From: Rubritepida flocculans DSM 14296
GTDB taxonomy: Bacteria > Pseudomonadota > Alphaproteobacteria > Acetobacterales > Acetobacteraceae
DNA length: 53,623 nucleotides
Direction: 5' to 3'
Assembly: GCF_000425365.1 (NCBI RefSeq)
Contig: NZ_AUDH01000021.1
Coordinates: 1 to 53,623, forward strand
This document shows, in pieces, positions 9,690 through 19,017 of this stretch (within the stretch, counting starts at the first letter, position 1; each line of letters starts with the position of its first letter). The notes under the pieces are model-generated. The model saw only the letters and a program-made list of their open reading frames with translations. It had not been told where the DNA came from and did no database searches. Made by a program: the position numbers and the translations under genes.

Positions 9690-12017
9690 TTGAACACCAC
9701 GCTCCGCGTTCTTCTGCTGGCCAGCGCCTGCGCCGTGGCGCTGCTGCCGCCCTCCGCGGGCTCCCAGCCGGCCGAGCGCGCCGCCCCGCGCGCCGCCGAG
9801 GCGGGCGGGCCGATCAGCGCCGTGGTGGTGCGCGGCAACCAGCGCATCGAGGCGGACACGATCCGCAGCTACATGCTGCTCCAGCCCGGCGACCTCTACG
9901 ACGCCGACCGGGCGGACCGCAGCCTGCGCACCCTCTTCGCCACCGGCCTGTTCCGCGACGTGCGCATCGCCCGCGACGGCACGCGCCTCGTCGTCGAGGT
10001 GCAGGAGGCGCCGATCGTCAACCGCGTCGCCTTCGAGGGGAATCGCCGCGTCTCCGACGACGTGCTGGCCGGCGAGGTGCAGCTCCGCGCCCGTTCGGTG
10101 CTGACGCCGCAGCTCGTGCAGCTCGACCGGCAGCGCATCCTCGACCTCTACGCCCGGCGCGGGCGCTTCGGCGCGCGCGTCGAGCCCAAGATCATCGAGC
10201 TCGACCAGAACCGCGTGGACCTCGTCTTCGAGATCGTGGAGGGCGACACGGCGCTGGTCGCGCGCATCAACTTCGTCGGCAACCAGGCCTTCTCGGACGC
10301 GCGGCTGCGCGACGTGATCTCGACGCGCGAGCAGGCCTTCTACCGCTTCCTCTCAAGCTCCGACACCTTCGACCCCGACCGCCTCGCCTTCGACCGCGAG
10401 CTGCTGCGCCGCTACTACCTGCGCAACGGCTACCCCGACGTTCAGATCCAGGGCGCGACGGCCGAGCTCGCGCCCGACCGCTCGGGCTTCTTCATCACCT
10501 TCCAGATCGAGGAAGGGCCGCGCTACAGCTTCGGCACGGTGGAGATCACCTCCGCCTTCCCCAACCTCGACACCGCGAGCCTGCGGCGCTTCCTGGAGGT
10601 GAACCCCGGCTCCTGGTACGACGGCGACGCGGTGGAGCGCACCGCCCAGGCGCTCTCGGACGCGGCGAATCTGCGCGGCTTCCCCTTCGTGGACGTGCAG
10701 CCGCAGATCGTGCGCGACACGGAGAACCGCAAGGTCAACATCACCTTCGCCATCAACGAGGCGCCGCGCGTCTTCGTCGAGCGCATCGACATCGAGGGCA
10801 ACACCCGCACCCAGGACCGGGTGATCCGCCGCGAGTTCCGCCTCGCCGAGGGCGACGCCTTCAACGCCGCGCAGGTGCGCCGCTCGCGCGAGCGCATCCG
10901 CAACCTCGGCTTCTTCTCGGACGTGCAGATCACCAACGCGCCCGGCTCCGCGCCCGACCGCACGGTGCTGACCACCCGGGTGAACGAGCGCGCCACGGGC
11001 GAGGTGAGCATCGGCGGCGGCTACTCCACCGACGCGGGCTTCCTGGCCGATTTCGGCATCCGCGAGCGCAACCTCTCGGGCACCGGCATCGACGCGCGCA
11101 TCGCCGCCACGGTGGCGCAGCGCCGCAGCCAGGTGGACCTCTCGGTGACCGAGCCGGCCTTCATGGACCGCAACCTCGCCGTCGGCGCCGATCTCTTCTA
11201 CGTGCAGCGCAACCTGCTGCTGATCTCGGGCTTCAACGAGCGGCGCGCGGGCTTCTCGGTGCGCATGGGCTACGAGTTCAACGAGCGGCTGCGCCAGTCC
11301 TGGGCCTACAGCCTCGTCAACCGCGAGGTGTACAACATCCAGCCCGGCACCTCGCGCTTCGTGACGGAGCAGGCGGGCACCACGCTGCTCAGCCAGATCA
11401 GCCAGACCCTCGTCTATGATACGCGCGACAACCCGATCGAGGCGCGGCGCGGCTATGTGCTGCGCCTGGGCACCGACCTCGCGGGGCTGGGCGGCGATGT
11501 GGCCTATCTGCGCACCCGCGCGGACGCCGCGCTGTTCCTGCCGCTGGAGCGCGCCTTCGGCCACCAGGACTATGTGCTGACCATCTCCGGCAGCTTCGGC
11601 TACCTCTCCAACTTCGACAGCAGCCGGCGCGACCGTATCGTGGACCGCTTCTTCCTGGGCGGCGAGAACCTGCGCGGCTTCGCCATCGGCGGCGCCGGCC
11701 CGCGCGACCTCGCCACACGCGACGCGCTGGGCGGCCGGCTGATGTGGACGCAGAGCACCGAGCTGCGCTTCCCCCTGCCCGGGCTGCCGGACGAGATCGG
11801 CCTGCTGGGCCGCGCCTTCGTGGATGTGGGCTCGCTCTCGCGCACCGTGGCGGGCGCCGGCATCGGCGACACAGCGACGCCGCGCGTCGGCGCGGGCGTC
11901 GGCGTCTCCTGGCGCAGCCCCTTCGGCCTCATCAACATCGACATCGCCCATGCGGTGGCGAAGCAGAGCTACGACGAGACCCAGGTGGTGCGCTTCGGCT
12001 TCGGCACCCGCTTCTGA
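9690..12017 (+). CDS. bamA: Outer membrane protein assembly factor BamA
   Basis: A 775-residue Omp85 protein, the central insertase for outer-membrane beta-barrels. An N-terminal signal peptide (cleavage probably after the Ala/Gly stretch near residue 25) precedes five POTRA domains (first begins at VVVRGNQRIEADTIRSYM; another has INFVGNQAFSDARLRDV). The beta-barrel begins around residue 430, contains the loop-6 motif VDRFFLGGENLRGF, and ends in Phe. The start appears to be TTG at 9690 after GAGGGAAG. The skp-like gene follows by 23 bases. Confidence 0.96.
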   Translation: MNTTLRVLLLASACAVALLPPSAGSQPAERAAPRAAEAGGPISAVVVRGNQRIEADTIRSYMLLQPGDLYDADRADRSLRTLFATGLFRDVRIARDGTRLVVEVQEAPIVNRVAFEGNRRVSDDVLAGEVQLRARSVLTPQLVQLDRQRILDLYARRGRFGARVEPKIIELDQNRVDLVFEIVEGDTALVARINFVGNQAFSDARLRDVISTREQAFYRFLSSSDTFDPDRLAFDRELLRRYYLRNGYPDVQIQGATAELAPDRSGFFITFQIEEGPRYSFGTVEITSAFPNLDTASLRRFLEVNPGSWYDGDAVERTAQALSDAANLRGFPFVDVQPQIVRDTENRKVNITFAINEAPRVFVERIDIEGNTRTQDRVIRREFRLAEGDAFNAAQVRRSRERIRNLGFFSDVQITNAPGSAPDRTVLTTRVNERATGEVSIGGGYSTDAGFLADFGIRERNLSGTGIDARIAATVAQRRSQVDLSVTEPAFMDRNLAVGADLFYVQRNLLLISGFNERRAGFSVRMGYEFNERLRQSWAYSLVNREVYNIQPGTSRFVTEQAGTTLLSQISQTLVYDTRDNPIEARRGYVLRLGTDLAGLGGDVAYLRTRADAALFLPLERAFGHQDYVLTISGSFGYLSNFDSSRRDRIVDRFFLGGENLRGFAIGGAGPRDLATRDALGGRLMWTQSTELRFPLPGLPDEIGLLGRAFVDVGSLSRTVAGAGIGDTATPRVGAGVGVSWRSPFGLINIDIAHAVAKQSYDETQVVRFGFGTRF

Positions 12018-12040
12018 TCGCAAGGACAGGCACACCCGAC

Positions 12041-12787
12041 ATGACATCGCTCCGGCTTCCGCTCGCCCTTCTCCTGGGCCTCCTGCCCGGCATGGCGGCC
12101 GCCCAGCAGAACCAGGAGTGGTTCGTGCCGGGGCAGCAGCGCCCGCCCCAGGCCCAGCCGCAGCGCCCGCCGCAGCAGCCGCAGCAGGGCCAGCGCCCGG
12201 CGCAGCAGCCCCAGCAGGCGCAGCGCCCCGCCGGGCAGCAGCCGCCGGCCGCCGTCATCGGCGTGGTGGACATCCAGGAGGTGCAGCGCCTCTCCACCGC
12301 CGTGAACCAGCTCCGCGAGGAGATCGAGCGGCGGCGCAGCCGGCTGAACGAGGATCTCCAGCGCGAGCAGAACGCCTGGCGCGAGGCGCAGCAGAGCCTC
12401 GCCAACCAGCGCGCGCAGCTCACCGCCGACCAGATCCGCCAGCGCGAGCGCGAGCTGCAGGACCGCATCACCGCCTCGCAGACCATCTTCCGCAACCGCA
12501 GCCAGGCGATCGAGCAGGCGGCGCAGCAGGCGCTGGTGCAGATCGAGGAGTCGCTCGCCAACATCGTCCGCAGCGTGGCGCAGGCGCGCAACATCAACCT
12601 GGTTCTGCCGCGCCCGCTCGTGATCATGAACGCGCCGGAGTTCGACCTGACCGAGGAGGTGGCGCAGCAGTTCAACCGCACCATGCGCCAGGTGAACATC
12701 CCGGCGGAATCGGACGGCAGCGCCGCGCCCGCCGCCGCCGCCGCGCCCCGCGCCGCCGCCCCGGCGCAGCAGCCGCGCCGGAACTGA
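12041..12787 (+). CDS. OmpH/Skp-family periplasmic chaperone with Q/P-rich insertion
   Basis: A 248-residue secreted protein with a clear signal peptide (LPLALLLGLLPGMAAA) and a central OmpH/Skp domain: VIGVVDIQEVQRLSTAV, then a long charged coiled coil (RREEIERRRSRL and ERELQDRI), then INLVLPRPLVI. Skp carries unfolded outer-membrane proteins to BamA. Skp is usually about 160 residues; this one has an extra Gln/Pro-rich linker of about 40 residues between signal peptide and chaperone domain (12115-12245) and an Ala/Pro/Gln tail. The ATG at 12041 follows AAGGACAG. Its position between bamA and lpxD is the usual one. Confidence 0.9.
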   Translation: MTSLRLPLALLLGLLPGMAAAQQNQEWFVPGQQRPPQAQPQRPPQQPQQGQRPAQQPQQAQRPAGQQPPAAVIGVVDIQEVQRLSTAVNQLREEIERRRSRLNEDLQREQNAWREAQQSLANQRAQLTADQIRQRERELQDRITASQTIFRNRSQAIEQAAQQALVQIEESLANIVRSVAQARNINLVLPRPLVIMNAPEFDLTEEVAQQFNRTMRQVNIPAESDGSAAPAAAAAPRAAAPAQQPRRN

Positions 12788-12807
12788 GGCCGGGCGCCCG
12801 GGCCCGC

Positions 12808-13857
12808 ATGGCGGCCGATCCGCGCTTCTTCCCCCAGGCGGGGCCGCACAGCCTCGCGGCCCTGCTCGCCGCCACCGGCGCCGAGGCCGACCCCGCCGCC
12901 GCACGGGAGCGGCTGTTCGAGGGCATCGCCGCGCTCGCCGAGGCGGGGCCGACCCAGCTCTCCTTCTGCGACGGGCCGCGCCATGCCGAGGCGCTGGCGG
13001 CGACACGGGCCGGGGCGGTGCTGGTGCCGCCCGCGCTGCGGGAGCGGGTGCCGGAGGGCTGCCTCGCCCTGCTCACCCGCACGCCGGGCTTGGCTTTCGC
13101 CCGGGCCGCCGCGCTCTTCCACCCGCCGCCGGCGCCGCGGCCCGGCATCCACCCCAGCGCCGTGATCGGCGAGGGGGCGGAGATCGGCGAGGGCTGCGAG
13201 ATCGGCCCCTATGCGGTGGTGGGGGCCCGGGCGCGGCTCGGGCCGGGCTGCGTGCTGGGCCCGCACGCGGTGGTGGGCGAGGCGGTGGTGCTCGGCCCCG
13301 GCTGCCGCATCCATGCCCATGCCTCGATCAGCCACGCCATCTGCGGGGCCGGGGTGGTGCTGCACCCGGGCGCCCGTGTGGGGCAGGAGGGGTTCGGCTT
13401 CCTGCCCGCCCCCGATGGCAGCTTCGTCACCATGCCGCAGCTCGGCCTGGTGCGGCTGGGGGACAGGGTGGAGATCGGCGCCAATGCCTGCGTGGACCGC
13501 GGCAGCCAGGGCGATACGGTGCTGGGGCCCGGCACGCGCTTGGACAATCTCGTGCAGGTGGGCCACAACGTGCAGGCGGGCCGAGGCTGCGTGCTGGTGG
13601 CGCAGAGCGGCGTCTCCGGCTCCACGCGGCTCGGGGATTTCGTGACCATCGCGGCCCAGGCGGGCTTGACCGGGCATCTGAGGGTGGGCGATCGCGCGCG
13701 CATCGGCGCGCAGGCGGGCGTGATGCGGGACGTGCCCGCGGGCATGGACATGCTGGGCAGCCCCGCCCTGCCCGTGAAGGAAGCCATGCGCGGCTTCACG
13801 CTCCTGCGGCGGCTGGTCGAGCGGTCGCGCGCCGCGCCGGGAAAGGGGGACGAATAG
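12808..13857 (+). CDS. lpxD: UDP-3-O-(3-hydroxyacyl)glucosamine N-acyltransferase
   Basis: A 349-residue LpxD, the third step of lipid A synthesis, moving a 3-hydroxyacyl chain from ACP to the 2-amino group. An N-terminal uridine-binding part (to about residue 105) is followed by a left-handed parallel beta helix of hexapeptide repeats (IGEGAEIGEGCEIGPYAVVG). The catalytic histidine is probably in NLVQVGHNVQAG. The C-terminus ends in a helical segment. The chosen ATG follows a spacer of 20 bases after skp. Four bases separate it from fabZ. Confidence 0.95.
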   Translation: MAADPRFFPQAGPHSLAALLAATGAEADPAAARERLFEGIAALAEAGPTQLSFCDGPRHAEALAATRAGAVLVPPALRERVPEGCLALLTRTPGLAFARAAALFHPPPAPRPGIHPSAVIGEGAEIGEGCEIGPYAVVGARARLGPGCVLGPHAVVGEAVVLGPGCRIHAHASISHAICGAGVVLHPGARVGQEGFGFLPAPDGSFVTMPQLGLVRLGDRVEIGANACVDRGSQGDTVLGPGTRLDNLVQVGHNVQAGRGCVLVAQSGVSGSTRLGDFVTIAAQAGLTGHLRVGDRARIGAQAGVMRDVPAGMDMLGSPALPVKEAMRGFTLLRRLVERSRAAPGKGDE

Positions 13858-13861
13858 CGAG

Positions 13862-14332
13862 ATGGACCAGGCCAGCACGCCGCCCGAGACGATCGGCGCC
13901 TACGGCATCATGCAGGTGATGGAGGCGATCCCGCACCGCTACCCCTTCCTGCTGGTGGACCGGGTGGTGGAGATCCGCCCCGACCACTCGGCGGTGGGGA
14001 TCAAGAACGTCACCATCAACGAGAGCTTCTTCCAGGGCCATTTTCCGGCCGAGCCGGTGATGCCCGGCGTGCTGCTGATCGAGGCCATGGCGCAGACGGC
14101 GGCCGTGCTGGTCGTCGCCACGCTGGGCGAGGCCTTCAAGGGCAAGCTCGTCTATTTCATGTCGGTGGAGGGGGCGAAGTTCCGCCGCCCCGTGGTGCCG
14201 GGAGACCAGGTGCGGATTCATGTCAGCAAGGCGCAGCGGCGCATGAATGTCTGGAAGTTCACCGCCGAGGCGAAGGTGGAGGGCGCGGTGGTCGCCGAGG
14301 CCACCTACGCCGCCATGATCCGGGACCGGTGA
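13862..14332 (+). CDS. fabZ: 3-hydroxyacyl-ACP dehydratase FabZ
   Basis: A 156-residue hot-dog-fold dehydratase of type II fatty acid synthesis. The motif HRYPFLLVDRV and the active-site block GHFPAEPVMPGVLLIEAMAQ (His and Glu catalytic pair) are intact. It competes with LpxA for 3-hydroxyacyl-ACP, which explains the conserved lpxD-fabZ-lpxA order. Its stop overlaps the GTG of lpxA by four bases. Confidence 0.97.
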   Translation: MDQASTPPETIGAYGIMQVMEAIPHRYPFLLVDRVVEIRPDHSAVGIKNVTINESFFQGHFPAEPVMPGVLLIEAMAQTAAVLVVATLGEAFKGKLVYFMSVEGAKFRRPVVPGDQVRIHVSKAQRRMNVWKFTAEAKVEGAVVAEATYAAMIRDR

Positions 14333-15183
14333 GCGGCGTGGACAGCATCGCCCCCTCCGCCCTCGTCCACGCCTCCAGCGTCATCGCCCCGGGCGCCGTG
14401 ATCGGCCCGGGCTGCGTGATCGGCCCCTTCTGCACCATCGGCCCCGAGGCGGTGCTGGAGGAGGGGGTGGAGCTCCTCTCCCATGTCGTGATCGAGGGGC
14501 GCGCGCGCATCGGCGCGGGCGCGAAGCTCTCCGCCTTCGCCTCGGTGGGGCTGCCGCCGCAGGATCTCAAGTACAAGGGCGAGCCGACGGGGGTGGAGAT
14601 CGGCCCGCGCACCCAGCTCCGCGAGCATGTGACCGTCCATCGCGGCAGCGTGGGCGGGGATGGCGTAACGCGGGTGGGGGCCGACTGCCTGCTCATGGCC
14701 TGCAGCCATGTCGGCCATGACTGCCAGGTGGGGGACCGCGTGATCCTCGCCAACAACGTCATGCTGGGCGGGCATGTGCGGCTGGGCGAGCAGTGTTTCC
14801 TCGGCGGCGGGGCTGCCATCCACCAGACGGTGCGCATCGGCCGCCACGCCATGGTGGGCGGTCTCGCCGGCGTGACCAACGACGTGCCGCCCTTCGCCAA
14901 TGTCTTCGGCCTGCCGGCGCGGCTGGTGGGCCTCAACGTGGTGGGGCTGCGCCGGCGCGGCTTCTCGCGCGAGAACCTGCACGCGCTGCGCGCCGCCTAC
15001 CGCCTGCTCTTCCGCGAGGCCGGCGTCTTCGCCGAGCGGCTGGAGGCGGCGGCCCAGCGCTTCGCCGGCGATGCGCTGGTGGAGGAGGTGATCGCCTTCC
15101 TGCGCGCCGGCGACAGGCGGCGCGAACTCATCCGCCCCGGCCGCATGGCCGCCGAGGCCAACGGGGAGGAGGAGGAGGGCTGA
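14329..15183 (+). CDS. lpxA: UDP-N-acetylglucosamine acyltransferase LpxA
   Basis: A 284-residue first enzyme of lipid A synthesis, attaching a 3-hydroxyacyl chain to UDP-GlcNAc. Hexapeptide repeats start at once (IAPGAVIGPGCVIGPF). The active-site block THVTVHRG-like segment (EHVTVHRGSVGGDG) and MACSHVGHDCQVGD, with the catalytic His, are present, followed by a C-terminal helical region. The GTG at 14329 overlaps the fabZ stop; GTG at 14338 is an alternative in the same frame. Confidence 0.96.
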   Translation: MSGVDSIAPSALVHASSVIAPGAVIGPGCVIGPFCTIGPEAVLEEGVELLSHVVIEGRARIGAGAKLSAFASVGLPPQDLKYKGEPTGVEIGPRTQLREHVTVHRGSVGGDGVTRVGADCLLMACSHVGHDCQVGDRVILANNVMLGGHVRLGEQCFLGGGAAIHQTVRIGRHAMVGGLAGVTNDVPPFANVFGLPARLVGLNVVGLRRRGFSRENLHALRAAYRLLFREAGVFAERLEAAAQRFAGDALVEEVIAFLRAGDRRRELIRPGRMAAEANGEEEEG

Positions 15184-15205
15184 TGCGCCGGAGCCCGGGG
15201 CGGGC

Positions 15206-16039
15206 GTGAAGCTCGGCGTGCTGGCCGGCGGCGGGCCCTTCCCGCGCCGGCTCGCCGATGCCTGGCGCGCCCGCGGCGGCGAGACCTTCGTGGTCTGCCT
15301 GCGCGATTTCGCGGACCCCGCGCTGTTCGAGGGCCATCCCTGCATGGTCGAGCGCGCGGGGGCGGCAGGCGCCATCCTCGCGCGGCTGCGCGCGGAGGGG
15401 GTGACGCATCTCGTCCTCGCGGGCCGGGCGAAGCGCCCCTCCTTCGCCACGCTCTGGCCCGATGCCTGGACGGCGCGGCAGATCGCGCGCCTCGGCCGCG
15501 CCGTCCTCGGCGGCGACGACGCGCTGCTGCGCGCCATCGCCGAGGTGCTGCGCGAGGAGGGCTTCACCCTGCTCGCCCCGCAGGAGGTGCTGGGCGATGC
15601 GCTGGCCGAGGAGGGGCTGCTCGCCGGCCCCGCGCCGGACGAGACGGCGGAGGCCGACATCGCCCGCGGCATGGCGGTGCTGGCCGCCCTCTCGCCCGTG
15701 GATGTGGGCCAGGCGGTGGTGGTGCAGCAGGGGCTGGTGCTCGGGATCGAGGCCATCGAGGGCACGGACGCGCTGCTCGCCCGCGCCGGCGCGCACCGGC
15801 GCGAGGGGCCGGGCGGGGTGCTGGTCAAGCTGCCCAAGCTCGGGCAGGACATGCGGCTCGATCCGCCGGTGATCGGACCGACGACCGTGGAGGGCGCGGC
15901 GGCGGCGGGGCTGCGCGGCCTGTGCATCGCCGCGGGCGGCACCGCCATCGCCGACCGCGCCGCCACCCTCGCCCGGGCCGGGACGCTCGGCCTGTTCATC
16001 GTCGCGCGCCGCTGGGGCGCCCAAGGAGAGACGCCATGA
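15206..16039 (+). CDS. lpxI: UDP-2,3-diacylglucosamine pyrophosphatase LpxI
   Basis: A 277-residue protein of the LpxI (DUF1009) family, which replaces LpxH in alphaproteobacteria and cleaves UDP-2,3-diacylglucosamine to lipid X. The N-terminal [16 protein letters not shown] and the C-terminal segments [19 protein letters not shown] and [14 protein letters not shown] are typical. The GTG start lies 23 bases after lpxA. Its stop overlaps the glyoxalase ATG (ATGA). In many alphaproteobacteria lpxB comes next; it does not here. Confidence 0.93.
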   Translation: MKLGVLAGGGPFPRRLADAWRARGGETFVVCLRDFADPALFEGHPCMVERAGAAGAILARLRAEGVTHLVLAGRAKRPSFATLWPDAWTARQIARLGRAVLGGDDALLRAIAEVLREEGFTLLAPQEVLGDALAEEGLLAGPAPDETAEADIARGMAVLAALSPVDVGQAVVVQQGLVLGIEAIEGTDALLARAGAHRREGPGGVLVKLPKLGQDMRLDPPVIGPTTVEGAAAAGLRGLCIAAGGTAIADRAATLARAGTLGLFIVARRWGAQGETP

Positions 16040-16431
16040 CCGAAAGCTTCCGCTACCTGCACACCATGCTGCGCGTGGGCGATCTCGATCGCTCCATCGC
16101 CTTCTACACCACCCATCTCGGCATGAAGGAGCTGCGCCGGCGCGACGTGCCGGAGGGGAAATACACCCTCGCCTTCCTCGGCTATGGCGACGAGGCGGCG
16201 CACACGGTGCTGGAGCTGACCTACAACTACGGCGTCTCCAGCTACGAGATGGGGACGGCCTTCGGCCACCTCGCCATCGGCGTGCCCGACATCTACGGGC
16301 TGTGCGAGCGGCTGCGCGCGGCGGGGGTGAAGATCACGCGCGAGCCGGGGCCGGTGAAGTTCGGCACCACGCTCATCGCCTTCATCGAGGATCCGGACGG
16401 CTACAAGATCGAGCTGATCGAGCGGCGCTGA
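16036..16431 (+). CDS. gloA: Lactoylglutathione lyase (glyoxalase I)
   Basis: A 131-residue glyoxalase I that isomerises the methylglyoxal-glutathione hemithioacetal to S-lactoylglutathione. Metal ligands fit the four-residue pattern: His9 in RYLHTMLRV, Glu in VLELTYNYG, His in FGHLAIGV, and Glu in YKIELIE. It starts on the ATGA overlap with lpxI, so it is the last gene of the long plus-strand run. It faces the convergent chemoreceptor gene. Confidence 0.96.
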   Translation: MTESFRYLHTMLRVGDLDRSIAFYTTHLGMKELRRRDVPEGKYTLAFLGYGDEAAHTVLELTYNYGVSSYEMGTAFGHLAIGVPDIYGLCERLRAAGVKITREPGPVKFGTTLIAFIEDPDGYKIELIERR

Positions 16432-16434
16432 GGC

Positions 16435-16454
16435 GGCCGGCGGGACCGCCGGCC
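16435..16454 (+). terminator. GC-rich hairpin at the end of the rpsB-gloA run
   Basis: GGCCGGCGG and CCGCCGGCC form a near-perfect inverted repeat around GA, giving at least an 8-bp stem with a 4-base loop, followed by TTGTGG. It sits between the converging gloA and chemoreceptor genes, so it may stop transcription from both sides. The T run is poor. Confidence 0.45.
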
Positions 16455-16486
16455 TTGTGGGAACCATACCGGCGGCCGCCCGTGTC

Positions 16487-18772
16487 TCAGGCCGCCGCCC
16501 GCACCGTCGCCAGGGCCAGCACGCGGCGCATGGCCGCGGCCGTCGCCGCGTCGGCGTTGAGTGCGATGCCCGCACGGCCCTCCTGCACATGGGCCACGCG
16601 CCCGCTCAGCCTCTCGCCGCCCAGCGCCAGCGTCACCGCATCGCCGGGGGCGAAGGGGAAGGGGCCGGAGAGGGCGAGCCCCACCCCCGCCTCCGACAGG
16701 TCGCACGTGGTGAGCGCGAGCGGCGGGCCCGCGCGCCCCTGGACCTCGACGGGCAGGGCGGCGGCCTGGCGCTCGAAGCGCCGCGCGTCCCCGTCGCGGC
16801 GCAGCGCGGCGAAGAACTCCTCCACCTCGCGGTCGATGGCCTGGGCGTCCTGGGCCAGCGCCTCCGCCGCCGCCTGCACCTCCGCGGCCGCGCCGCCGGC
16901 CTGCCGCGCCTCGCGCGAGAGGCTGCCCGCGCGTTCGGTGACGCGGCGCATGTGATCGGCCACCCGGGCGATCACGCCGGTGATCTCCTGCGTGGCGATG
17001 CGCTGCTGCTCCACCGTCTCGCTGATGCCCCCGGCCACCGCGTCGAGGGATTGCACCACGCCCACCATCTCGCGCAGCGCGGCCACGGCGGATTCGGTGG
17101 CCTCGCGCACCGCGCCGATGCGCTGGGCGATCTCGGCCGTGCCCTGGCCGGTCTGCTGGGCGAGCTGCTTCACCTCCTGCGCCACCACGGCGAAGCCCTT
17201 GCCGGCCTCCCCCGCGCGCGCCGCCTCGATGGTGGCGTTGAGCGCGAGGAGGTTGGTCTGCTCCGCGATGCCCTCGATCATGCGGACGACCGAGCCGATC
17301 TGGCCGGTGCTCTCCACCAGCCCGGCCACGAGCCGGTCCACCGCCTCGGCCTTCTGCACGGCGCCGCGCACCGCCTCGGCCGCGCCCTCGGCCTGGCGGC
17401 CCACCTCGCGGGCGGCGACGGCGAGCTCCTCGGTCGCGGCCGCCGCCGCGCCCAGCTCCTGCGTGGCCTCGTCCGAGGCGCGGTGGGTGCCGGCAGAGTC
17501 GCCCTGCACCGCCTCGGCCACATGGCGCATGCCCGCGGCCGAGCCCTGCATGGCCTGGGAGGCCTCCTTCAGTCGGCGCAGCACCCCGCCCACGGAGCCG
17601 CTGAACTCGCCGATCGCGGCCATCATGGCCTTCTGGCGGTTCGCGCCCCGCGCCCGTTCGGCCTCGAGCTGCGCCTCCTGCGCCTGCTTCTCGGCCAGCG
17701 CGAGGCGGAAACCGTCGAGCGCGCGGGCCAGCACGCCGATCTCGTCGCGCCGGTCGCAGCCGGGCACGGCGCGATCGAAGGCGCCGCCCGCGATGGCGCC
17801 CGTCGTCTCGGCCAGCGCCGCGATGGGCCGCGCGATGCGCCGCGCCAGCAGCAGCGCCGCCACCGCGGCCAGTCCGATCAGGCCGATCAGCGCCCCGAGG
17901 AGCCACAGCCGCGCCCCGCGCTGCAGCGCCACGATCTCCTGCGCGTCCTTCGCCAGCACCAGCACCGCGGCCGGCGCGCCCGAATAGTTGGGCAGCGGCA
18001 TGGCGAGGAGCAGGTGCGGCCGCCCCCGCCAGTCCATGATGCGCCCCTCCCGCCCCGCGGCGAGATCCTCGCGCAGCGCGGGGGGCAGGCTCTCCTCCGT
18101 CGTCGCCAGCCGGGCGAGCTGGCCATCCGCGCCCGGCGCATGCAGGGCCGCCTCCACCGCCAGCCGCTCGCGCAGCGCCTGCATGAAGGGCTGGCCGAGC
18201 GCGAGGCCGAACTCGACCGTGCCGAGATGCCGCCCCTCCTGCACCACGGGCTGCACCCCGCGGAAGCCGAGGCCGGCCACGCCGCCCTCCAGCCCGCGAA
18301 TCGGCCGCCGCTCGCGGTTCGCGCTGACCACGGTGCTGCGGAAGCCGGAGAGGTCGTCGCCGAAGCGGGCGGGCTGGTGCACGCGCAGGAAGGAGGTCGC
18401 GGGGGCGTGGTGGAACTGGAACTGGTCCACCGCCACGCCCTCGCGGCGCAGGGCCTGGAGCATCGGCGCGGTCGCCGCCAGCAGCCGGGCGCGGTCCTGG
18501 CGGGCGAAGGCCTCCACCACCTCCGGCGCGGCGGCCACCGCGGCGGCCAGGGCGGCGGCGCGGGCGCTCTGCCCCTCCACCATCTCGGTCACGGCCTGGC
18601 GCAGCGCCTCGCTCTCGCGGCGCAGGGTTTCGGCCACCAGCCGGCGCTGGACGAGTTCCGCCGCCAGCGCGGCGGCGAGGCCCGCGAGCACCACCAGCCC
18701 GATCAGGGCGGCGGAGAGGGTGCGGCTGAGCGAGGCCTTGGGGGTGCGGGCGCTTCCGATTTTTCGTGACAT
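16487..18772 (-). CDS. Methyl-accepting chemotaxis protein with C-terminal PilZ domain
   Basis: A 761-residue transmembrane chemoreceptor. A first membrane helix (about residues 15-38) is followed by a periplasmic sensor of about 245 residues that looks Cache-like ([15 protein letters not shown]). The second helix is near 286-307 and HAMP near 305-360. The signalling hairpin tip [19 protein letters not shown] is near 502-520. After the coiled coil comes a PilZ domain: RRFER (RxxxR) near 663 and DLSEAGVG (D/NxSxxG) near 692, the c-di-GMP binding signature. ATG at 18772 is chosen because it puts the first helix near the N-terminus; a GTG at 18829 would add 19 residues. Confidence 0.92.
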   Translation of the reverse strand: MSRKIGSARTPKASLSRTLSAALIGLVVLAGLAAALAAELVQRRLVAETLRRESEALRQAVTEMVEGQSARAAALAAAVAAAPEVVEAFARQDRARLLAATAPMLQALRREGVAVDQFQFHHAPATSFLRVHQPARFGDDLSGFRSTVVSANRERRPIRGLEGGVAGLGFRGVQPVVQEGRHLGTVEFGLALGQPFMQALRERLAVEAALHAPGADGQLARLATTEESLPPALREDLAAGREGRIMDWRGRPHLLLAMPLPNYSGAPAAVLVLAKDAQEIVALQRGARLWLLGALIGLIGLAAVAALLLARRIARPIAALAETTGAIAGGAFDRAVPGCDRRDEIGVLARALDGFRLALAEKQAQEAQLEAERARGANRQKAMMAAIGEFSGSVGGVLRRLKEASQAMQGSAAGMRHVAEAVQGDSAGTHRASDEATQELGAAAAATEELAVAAREVGRQAEGAAEAVRGAVQKAEAVDRLVAGLVESTGQIGSVVRMIEGIAEQTNLLALNATIEAARAGEAGKGFAVVAQEVKQLAQQTGQGTAEIAQRIGAVREATESAVAALREMVGVVQSLDAVAGGISETVEQQRIATQEITGVIARVADHMRRVTERAGSLSREARQAGGAAAEVQAAAEALAQDAQAIDREVEEFFAALRRDGDARRFERQAAALPVEVQGRAGPPLALTTCDLSEAGVGLALSGPFPFAPGDAVTLALGGERLSGRVAHVQEGRAGIALNADAATAAAMRRVLALATVRAAA

Positions 18773-18829
18773 GTCCTGGACAGCCTTTTCGACATCACCG
18801 GCGAGGGTGCCGCCCAGAACTGCCGTCAC

Positions 18830-19017
18830 AATCCTTGCGGAAGGGTGTAAGGCGCTGATTTCAATATATCATCTGGCCTTGGATCGGGCTCGTACCAGCG
18901 GCCGCCGGTATGCCTGCGTTTCGGCGCGCAGCCGCCACGCCGGGGCCCCAACGCGGCGTGCCGCGCTGGGTGGCGCCAACCCGCCGCGCGAGCCGGGCGG
19001 CGGGCCCGCCGCCCCTG
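18830..19017. other. Spacer between chemoreceptor and autotransporter genes
   Basis: This 188-base spacer holds an A/T-rich patch near 18855-18875 (containing AATATATC), unusual in this GC-rich window and a plausible chemoreceptor promoter region. It also holds one copy of the 49-bp repeat at 18895-18943. A CCCGCCGC / GCGGCGGG inverted repeat around 18985-19010, just past the autotransporter stop, could act as a terminator but has only TT after it. Confidence 0.4.
18895..18943 (+). repeat. 49-bp dispersed repeat, copy A
   Basis: Matches 22468-22516 at 44 of 49 positions in the same orientation. The two copies bracket the autotransporter gene. The core GCGGCCGCCGGTATG (18898-18912) also occurs inverted and perfect at 16465-16479, just past the chemoreceptor stop. 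Confidence 0.85.
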
